Shown piece after piece: positions 58,598 to 64,000 of a DNA stretch of 64,000 nt. The translations under genes were made by a program, and so were the position numbers. Source of the stretch: Pontiellaceae bacterium B12219 (lineage in GTDB: Bacteria > Verrucomicrobiota > Kiritimatiellia > Kiritimatiellales > Pontiellaceae); assembly GCA_029432795.1 (NCBI GenBank), contig JARNMJ010000003.1, positions 62,001 to 126,000 on the forward strand. The letters run 5' to 3'. Under the pieces are notes generated by a model. It made no database searches. It saw nothing but the letters and a program-made list of their open reading frames with translations, and was not told the DNA's origin. Numbering within the stretch: position 1 is the first letter of the stretch; each line of letters begins with the position of its first letter.

Positions 58598-60793
58598 ATG
58601 GATAATTCTGGTATACATAAAGGGCAATCAAATTCAGAGACTTCTGTTTTGAAACGAGGTGGTTCCGCAGCCGGGGGAGGAGGGGTGCTGGATCCGATGA
58701 ATTTATTGCGCATCGTCTTGCGAAGTTGGCTGGTCGTCGTGCTCCTGGTTATACTTGGCGGTTTATGCGGACTGTTTGTTGCTCAACAAGTGGTGGATAT
58801 TTACAGAGCAGAAGCTCAATTGGAAATGAATGTTCGCCGCCCTAAAGTCATCAATAATGAAGCGGTTTTTGATGATACCTCTGCTGGTAATGAGGCGGTG
58901 ATTTTTAATACCCGTTTTGCAAAATTCAAATCGCCGGCTATGGAGCGATTGGCGACTCAGGAATATTTTAAGCGTTATCCGCAAGATGAAGAGGGGAATG
59001 GAGGCGCGGTTGGAAAATATATGCTCGCGACATCGATTAGGGATGTGGCTTGGCGAAAAGATTCATCAGCGAATATTGTTTATGTTTCTTATCAGAGTTC
59101 TGATGCTGAGTTTGCTTCCAAATTGGTCAATGTCATGTCGCATTGCGCAGGTTTGTTAATGATGCAGGAAAATCAGGCGATTTCCGATGAGGCCGTGAAA
59201 TGGTTGATTTCCCAGCTGGAAGATCAGCGAGATAAACTGGAGGCTGTTGAATTGCAGTTGGCAACTCTTAGGGAGGAATTGCAATTGGGTTCATTGGAGC
59301 AGCGCAAGGAAGCGGCCTCTCAAGCTTTGCTGTCCGCTTCTATTGAGCGGGAAGGGTTGGTGAGCACGTTGGCCTCCCGTAAGACGGTTTATGGCTATGT
59401 GATGGAGTTGAAGGATGCAGATCCTAATTTAGAGGTGCTGCCACCCGGCTTGCCAAAAGAGGCGGAGCTGAATGCTCTGATTTCGACTTGGCGTTCTGCC
59501 CGTGACGAATTATTGGCTTTGGGAGGAAGATATACTGAAATTCATCCAGAGTATCGCACTGCGGCTGAAAAAGAAAAAAGAGCGAGGGCAAGATTAGAGC
59601 AGTTTGTTGATTTGTCAGCGAAAGCTGTCCAGAATGAAATTGATCTACAGGGAAAGCAGCTTAAGCAGGTAGATCAGCGGATTGCTACCCTTGAAAAAGA
59701 ATCGTTGGATTTAGAACAGCAGATCGTCAGAGGGAATCAGAGTCTTCAGCGGTTAGAACGTAAGCGGGATGCGGCGGATAATGCCTATCAGTCAATGTTA
59801 CGCAGAATGGAAGAAGCGCGTTTGTCGGCTGATGAAAATATGGCATATACGAAAATTATACGTGAGGCAGAGGTTCCGCGGATTCCGGTGAGCCCAGGTA
59901 AAGGAAAGGTAATTCTAACGGGATTGTTTCTCGGTGGAGTTGCGGGGTGCGCATTGGTAATTCTTATGACACTCATTGGCGGTAAAATAGAGTCTGTTAC
60001 AGACCTGAAGGCATTCGGACTCAATATTATGGCTACTATCCCGTCGCAGAAGAAGGTGGACTCCCGCGGTGATTTGGCGACGATTGGGTTGCGGGATAAG
60101 TTTAGCCATGTCGCTGAAATATTCGCCGGAATTAATGCCCTGTTGTCTTCCAAAAAATATGCACAAAGCACGCAGGTACTTTTGTTGAACAGTTCGATGC
60201 CGGGCGAAGGCAAAACTATATCGTCGTGTAATCTGGCAGTCAGCTCGGCATTAAATGGAACAAAAACGCTTTTGATTGATGGTGATTTACGCCGGCCTCA
60301 GTTAGCCAGTATTTTTTCGATTTCTGAAGAACATCCATCGTTATTGGAATGGTTGACTGATCGAGGCTCGTCTATTGACCATCCCGGTTTAATTTCAAAA
60401 GGAATTATTGAGAATCTTGATATTATTACCAGTCGGCCGATTAAAGATATTAATCCGGCTGAATTGCTGGGAAGAGAGCGGCTTGCGGAGCTGCTGCAGT
60501 GGGCGAGAAAGCATTATGACAGAATTATAATTGACTCTCCCCCGATTGGTGCGGTTGGAGATGCTCAGGTACTTGCGAATCTGTCTGATGCAGTCATCAT
60601 AGTTTCCAGAGTTGGCAAAACTCGTCGCCGGGCACTCCGGTTTGCTTTGACTAAATTTGAAGAAATTGACGTGCACATTTTTGGGTGTATTGCAAATGAT
60701 GTTCCGCATTCGATTTCCGGCATGTTCATGGGTGCCGAAGGATATGGTTATACCAGTGGTTACGGAAGTTATAAGCCTTACGTTGGAGAGTAG
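58598..60793 (+). CDS. Wzc-like tyrosine autokinase for exopolysaccharide
   Basis: I start at ATG 58598 (MDNSGIHKGQSNS) with AGAG upstream; a GTG at 58562 is too near the sigma-54 site. The 731-aa protein has a Wzz-type first membrane helix (LRSWLVVVLLVILGGLCG), a long coiled-coil periplasmic part (residues about 200-400), a second membrane helix, and a cytoplasmic BY-kinase: SMPGEGKTISSCNLAV near residue 534, LLIDGDLRRPQL, then IIIDSPPIG. The C-terminal tail GYGYTSGYGSYKPY is the Tyr cluster for autophosphorylation. It controls chain length and export. Confidence 0.93.
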   Translation: MDNSGIHKGQSNSETSVLKRGGSAAGGGGVLDPMNLLRIVLRSWLVVVLLVILGGLCGLFVAQQVVDIYRAEAQLEMNVRRPKVINNEAVFDDTSAGNEAVIFNTRFAKFKSPAMERLATQEYFKRYPQDEEGNGGAVGKYMLATSIRDVAWRKDSSANIVYVSYQSSDAEFASKLVNVMSHCAGLLMMQENQAISDEAVKWLISQLEDQRDKLEAVELQLATLREELQLGSLEQRKEAASQALLSASIEREGLVSTLASRKTVYGYVMELKDADPNLEVLPPGLPKEAELNALISTWRSARDELLALGGRYTEIHPEYRTAAEKEKRARARLEQFVDLSAKAVQNEIDLQGKQLKQVDQRIATLEKESLDLEQQIVRGNQSLQRLERKRDAADNAYQSMLRRMEEARLSADENMAYTKIIREAEVPRIPVSPGKGKVILTGLFLGGVAGCALVILMTLIGGKIESVTDLKAFGLNIMATIPSQKKVDSRGDLATIGLRDKFSHVAEIFAGINALLSSKKYAQSTQVLLLNSSMPGEGKTISSCNLAVSSALNGTKTLLIDGDLRRPQLASIFSISEEHPSLLEWLTDRGSSIDHPGLISKGIIENLDIITSRPIKDINPAELLGRERLAELLQWARKHYDRIIIDSPPIGAVGDAQVLANLSDAVIIVSRVGKTRRRALRFALTKFEEIDVHIFGCIANDVPHSISGMFMGAEGYGYTSGYGSYKPYVGE

Positions 60794-61373
60794 GGGTTTT
60801 TAGCGATTTGCATCGTTTTCTTCCGTCTAAATATTGTTTCCCAATGTTTGGATCCTATAACAAAAATATGTGCAAGTGGTTTTGGCTGTCTGGTCAATTA
60901 ACCAATGGCGGTAGCGTATTTGTCTTTAAAGTTGAGTAAATTGCTCATCAATATCCTGGGTGCCATGTATGTCCAGTTTGCAGAAGTGCGAATGGACTTT
61001 TGTTGTGTGTTTTACGGAGCTATGAGTTGTGATGGAGTCGAGGGGAAGAAGTATATAGCTGCAGTTTAAAACTGCCTCGCTTTCGCGGCTCGGCGAACTC
61101 CACGTATTTTTTGATTAATATTCGTTCTGAGCTGAATCGCATTCAGTGAATAATAAGTGAAATCCTCAAATTGGGGTTATTCAGCCTATGTACGATATTA
61201 GTTGGCTGTGTTTGGGTTGTGAAAAGTACTTTATTAAGTTCCGGCATGTTAAGTTTCTCGTGTTGGCACTATTAGTGCTCTGACTAACTCATGTTTTATG
61301 AGATCTTTACATACCAATTCATACAATCTTACAAGGTCTGCGTACTCGACAAATAACCAATAGGGTAGTCGTG
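60794..61373. other. Noncoding stretch before the pectate-lyase-fold gene
   Basis: About 580 bp without a convincing gene. It contains a sigma-54 promoter candidate at 61264-61279. Confidence 0.55.
61264..61279 (+). promoter_or_regulatory. Sigma-54 promoter candidate of the pectate-lyase-fold gene
   Basis: TGGCACTATTAGTGCT matches the -24 element fully (TGGCAC) and has TGCT at -12 with correct spacing. It ends 94 bp before the ATG at 61374. Confidence 0.75.
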
Positions 61374-64000
61374 ATGAAATATTTTAGTATACATAATGTG
61401 TCCAGTTTAAGGGCAACTGTATTATTTATTTTTTTAATATTAAGAATTTCGCAGTATTCGTCTGGAGAAGCTTTTCCTGATATGGTGGCTGTTGGGCCTA
61501 ATGTTGTAATTCCAGAGGCTTTAGGTTTTAGGACTTTTGTTCCACCCGTTGATGCTTCTTTGAGTATTTCGTCTGAGGCTCCGATCATTGCTGAGTGGAC
61601 AAGGAGCAGTGAACCAGGGGATACAATGGTTCTTACTGGAGAAATGTTAACATCCTTTTCTTCTGCGAAGGAGCAGGGACGAGACACCCGGTTTGTTCTC
61701 TATGGGGAAGGTGTTCCGGTCCAGGATGCTGCTGTTCGAAGGTTGAATGGAAGGCAGTGTGCTATAACGTTGCCAGAAAGCCTTCCTCCTGATGATATGT
61801 ATTTGCTTTGGCCTGCTAATAGTTCTGGTTTTGGCGCGCCTGTCGCTATAAACAAAACAGAAGCTTGGTGGGTAGGGTTGGATGAAGTTTCTCCCGGGGA
61901 ATCCTTTTCTGTTTATGGGCGGAATTTGTCTCTTGGAGGAAAGTCCACCCACCTTTATATTGAGAACTACGGATGGATACGGAGCATTTCGCAAAATCCG
62001 TATAAGGCAGACTTTATCTGTCCCGACTTGTCGGTTGGCAGTCATGTAATTTATGCTCATAATGGACATGGAGATAAGTATGGTTGGAGTACTCAGAAAA
62101 TATTAAAAGTTGTTCCTCATCTTCAGTGGAGTGACGATATTAGTACATGGGTGAATGTAAAAGATTTTGGAGCGAAAGGTGATGGGGTTGCTGATGATGC
62201 GTCTGCTATATCCTCTGCATATGAAACGATTAAAAATGGGGACTTAAAGACTCTATATTTCCCTGCTGGTACCTATTTGTTAGGAGCGGAGTTTTTAATG
62301 AATGGCTCAGGCAGTGTTCGTATTAAGGGTGAAAATATGGATGTGACAACCATTAAGCCATCACGACTGCTTCATCCCTATAAAATGCTCAATATCCGGT
62401 CGGATCATACGCGAGTCGAGGACATCTCAATTGAATCTGGAGGCTTTGGCTTATTACATCATGAACCCCTGTTTAATGTAGAGCGCTGTTCTGATATTCG
62501 TTTCACACGAATGCGTTTAGTTCAGACAAATGCAACTTCACAAGTGGAAGATCATTTTCAAGCGTTATATGCTGATCACCTTTATTTTAAGGATTGTGAA
62601 TTCTTTACGGCCAGATCGGTTTATTTTAGTTTTTCGGAAGATATTATCATTGATCGCTGTCAGTGGTTTGGGGTCCATGATTGCAACAACATGTTAGGTA
62701 TGGAAACTACGCGGGCAGCTGTTTTTGATTGCAGTTCTCGCATGATGGATAATTCGGACCCCTCGAATGGAAATGGGTGGGCAAAGGGGCGTTGGATTGC
62801 AGGAGGTGTTAGGGGGTGGAATAATTTTTATGTAGGCACGAGTAAAACAACGAATATGGCTCCTCGCATCGCGACTCCTTTTATGGAGTCTGTTCCTATT
62901 CGTCAGAGTGAAGATGTTCTGTACTATGATGATGAAAATGATGCGATGGATGTTTGGCGAAGAACTTTATATTTCAGTAGTCTCCCGCGACCGAATGTTG
63001 AGGTCGGAAGCGTTAAAGTTCAGTTGATAAACCCTGTTTCTGGTAAAAATAGAAGCTATGACGTCGTCAGTTATGATCAAACGTCTAATACTGTCGTCTT
63101 TGATTATTTTAACTGGGAAGCTCCTTATGTTCCGAAAAATCTGCCTTTCATGTGTAGTGTTGTAGATAATGTTGATCAGAATTCCAGTGAGCAGATTCTT
63201 TTTGAGGGGGGAAATACTTCATTTCGTGGAGTGGTTACCGCAGGGACTGCGAACTCGGTGTCTATACAAAACTATTCACAAAATCATGAAAGCACAGATT
63301 ATGGATATGTCACTATTGTAGATGGTCGAGGTGTCGGGCAGCAGCGAGCCATTCTCTCGAATAATGAAAATACAATTTATGTAAAAGAAGAATGGCGAGT
63401 GGTACCTGATACTTCTAGTCGGGTAGTCGTTGGTCGTTTTTGTGATCGTTTCGTTGTCTATAATAATGATCTTGATGGGGTTGATCGAGATGCCTATTCC
63501 GCCAGTGTCGGGTTTCAAATTACAGGTGGCGGTCATTCAATAGTTGTAGATCAGAACCGTTTCTCTGAAACACGTACCGGTATCGCTAACTACGCAGAAT
63601 CGCAGGAATATTGGAACGATGAAAATACGGTTAACCCAGTATTTTTCGGGACGTATCAGAATAATACATTGAGATCCAATAAGGATGGAGTTCTTTCTGT
63701 TTTTGGAATCCGACCAACTAGTGGCGATAATTATCCGAAAGATCTGGCGCTTCTCGGAAATGTTTTTCGCCGGAATTCATTTTCCAATGTAAAAGATACA
63801 GCTTTTCTTATCCGGGCACAGGTAAATGATCATGTCGGCTTACAGGTTTTGGCAGATAGTGATTTTACATCCGTTAAAGATGGTATTATTGAAACAGAAA
63901 ATAGTTCCGGGCTGATCTGTGTAGGTAATACATTTATCGGAACTGGTACGGGGATTGGATATGCATTCCCCAATGACAGCACGCCTCTGTTGCGAAATAA
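61374..64000 (+). CDS. Secreted pectate-lyase-superfamily beta-helix protein (partial, C-terminus outside window)
   Basis: The frame stays open from ATG 61374 to the window end (875 codons so far). A hydrophobic segment near residue 15-30 (RATVLFIFLILR) looks like a signal peptide. After two strand-rich, IPT/TIG-like segments, WVNVKDFGAKGDGVADDASAISSAYE ... LYFPAGTYL marks the start of a Pectate_lyase_3-type right-handed beta-helix (near residue 260). Repeated short strands with Asn ladder follow (DHLYFKDCEFFTARSVYFSFSEDIIIDRCQWF). It probably binds, cleaves or epimerises the exopolysaccharide. Catalytic residues cannot be assigned. Confidence 0.85.
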   Translation, partial: MKYFSIHNVSSLRATVLFIFLILRISQYSSGEAFPDMVAVGPNVVIPEALGFRTFVPPVDASLSISSEAPIIAEWTRSSEPGDTMVLTGEMLTSFSSAKEQGRDTRFVLYGEGVPVQDAAVRRLNGRQCAITLPESLPPDDMYLLWPANSSGFGAPVAINKTEAWWVGLDEVSPGESFSVYGRNLSLGGKSTHLYIENYGWIRSISQNPYKADFICPDLSVGSHVIYAHNGHGDKYGWSTQKILKVVPHLQWSDDISTWVNVKDFGAKGDGVADDASAISSAYETIKNGDLKTLYFPAGTYLLGAEFLMNGSGSVRIKGENMDVTTIKPSRLLHPYKMLNIRSDHTRVEDISIESGGFGLLHHEPLFNVERCSDIRFTRMRLVQTNATSQVEDHFQALYADHLYFKDCEFFTARSVYFSFSEDIIIDRCQWFGVHDCNNMLGMETTRAAVFDCSSRMMDNSDPSNGNGWAKGRWIAGGVRGWNNFYVGTSKTTNMAPRIATPFMESVPIRQSEDVLYYDDENDAMDVWRRTLYFSSLPRPNVEVGSVKVQLINPVSGKNRSYDVVSYDQTSNTVVFDYFNWEAPYVPKNLPFMCSVVDNVDQNSSEQILFEGGNTSFRGVVTAGTANSVSIQNYSQNHESTDYGYVTIVDGRGVGQQRAILSNNENTIYVKEEWRVVPDTSSRVVVGRFCDRFVVYNNDLDGVDRDAYSASVGFQITGGGHSIVVDQNRFSETRTGIANYAESQEYWNDENTVNPVFFGTYQNNTLRSNKDGVLSVFGIRPTSGDNYPKDLALLGNVFRRNSFSNVKDTAFLIRAQVNDHVGLQVLADSDFTSVKDGIIETENSSGLICVGNTFIGTGTGIGYAFPNDSTPLLRN

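Overview
The window joins a prophage to the chromosome of its host. About the first 40 kb is most of a contractile-tailed (myovirus-type) prophage. The rest, from the tmRNA gene at 40.7 kb, is host chromosome. A PEP-CTERM protein beside a Wza/BY-kinase exopolysaccharide cluster, an XylR-type sigma-54 activator, a DUF2851 protein, an EF-G-like GTPase and a U32 peptidase suggest a PVC-group bacterium, most likely Kiritimatiellota (Pontiella-like). That placement is inference from gene content only.

Prophage, read from right to left because most genes are on the minus strand. At the right edge a plus-strand integration cassette (37.4-40.15 kb) holds a 55-aa ORF, a DUF2924 protein, a large serine recombinase and a small HTH protein. 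Next, on the minus strand, come an unrecognised two-gene accessory unit (35.0-37.2 kb), a phage sigma-70-like factor (34.1-34.7 kb) and a replication/recombination block (25.5-34.0 kb: PD-(D/E)XK nuclease, Sak4-like ATPase, SSB-like protein, ERCC4 nuclease, RecD-like helicase, CHC2/TOPRIM primase-helicase). An iteron-rich origin candidate lies at 25.07-25.44 kb. After it come small regulators, a putative small terminase, an inserted plus-strand tyrosine-recombinase pair (21.6-23.1 kb), a lipoprotein, the large terminase and the portal. Then follow a 1519-aa Mu-F-like head protein carrying a HipA-like kinase domain, and a three-part fusion of a D12 DNA methyltransferase, a prohead protease and a scaffold. 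Capsid and neck genes come next, then a metal-efflux cassette (CDF transporter plus CsoR-family repressor), and finally tail sheath, tube, frameshifted chaperone and tape measure. The tape measure runs off the left edge, so the left end of the prophage is not seen.

The strongest undescribed signal is a bipartite element, CCGACAC-N12-TCCGGTAAGTAA. It occurs seven times with exactly 12 bases between the boxes and variable spacer sequence. Each copy points toward a downstream prophage transcription unit: six on the minus strand and one on the plus strand in front of the recombinase cassette. I read it as a prophage-specific promoter, probably used by the sigma factor encoded at 34121-34705.

Host side. 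tmRNA (40.7-41.0 kb); a divergent sigma-54 locus in which an XylR-type activator faces an M20 hydrolase, an acetate kinase and a degenerate acetate-kinase paralogue; an EF-G-like GTPase; a U32 peptidase; a DUF2851 protein; and a cell-surface/exopolysaccharide cluster (52.8-64 kb: Ig-like repeat protein, Wza-like lipoprotein, beta-barrel, PEP-CTERM protein, BY-kinase, pectate-lyase-fold protein cut by the window end). Sigma-54 promoter candidates precede three of the cluster's transcription units. A 15-bp palindrome, TTCCAATGGTTGGAA and variants, recurs between 46.5 and 52.1 kb.
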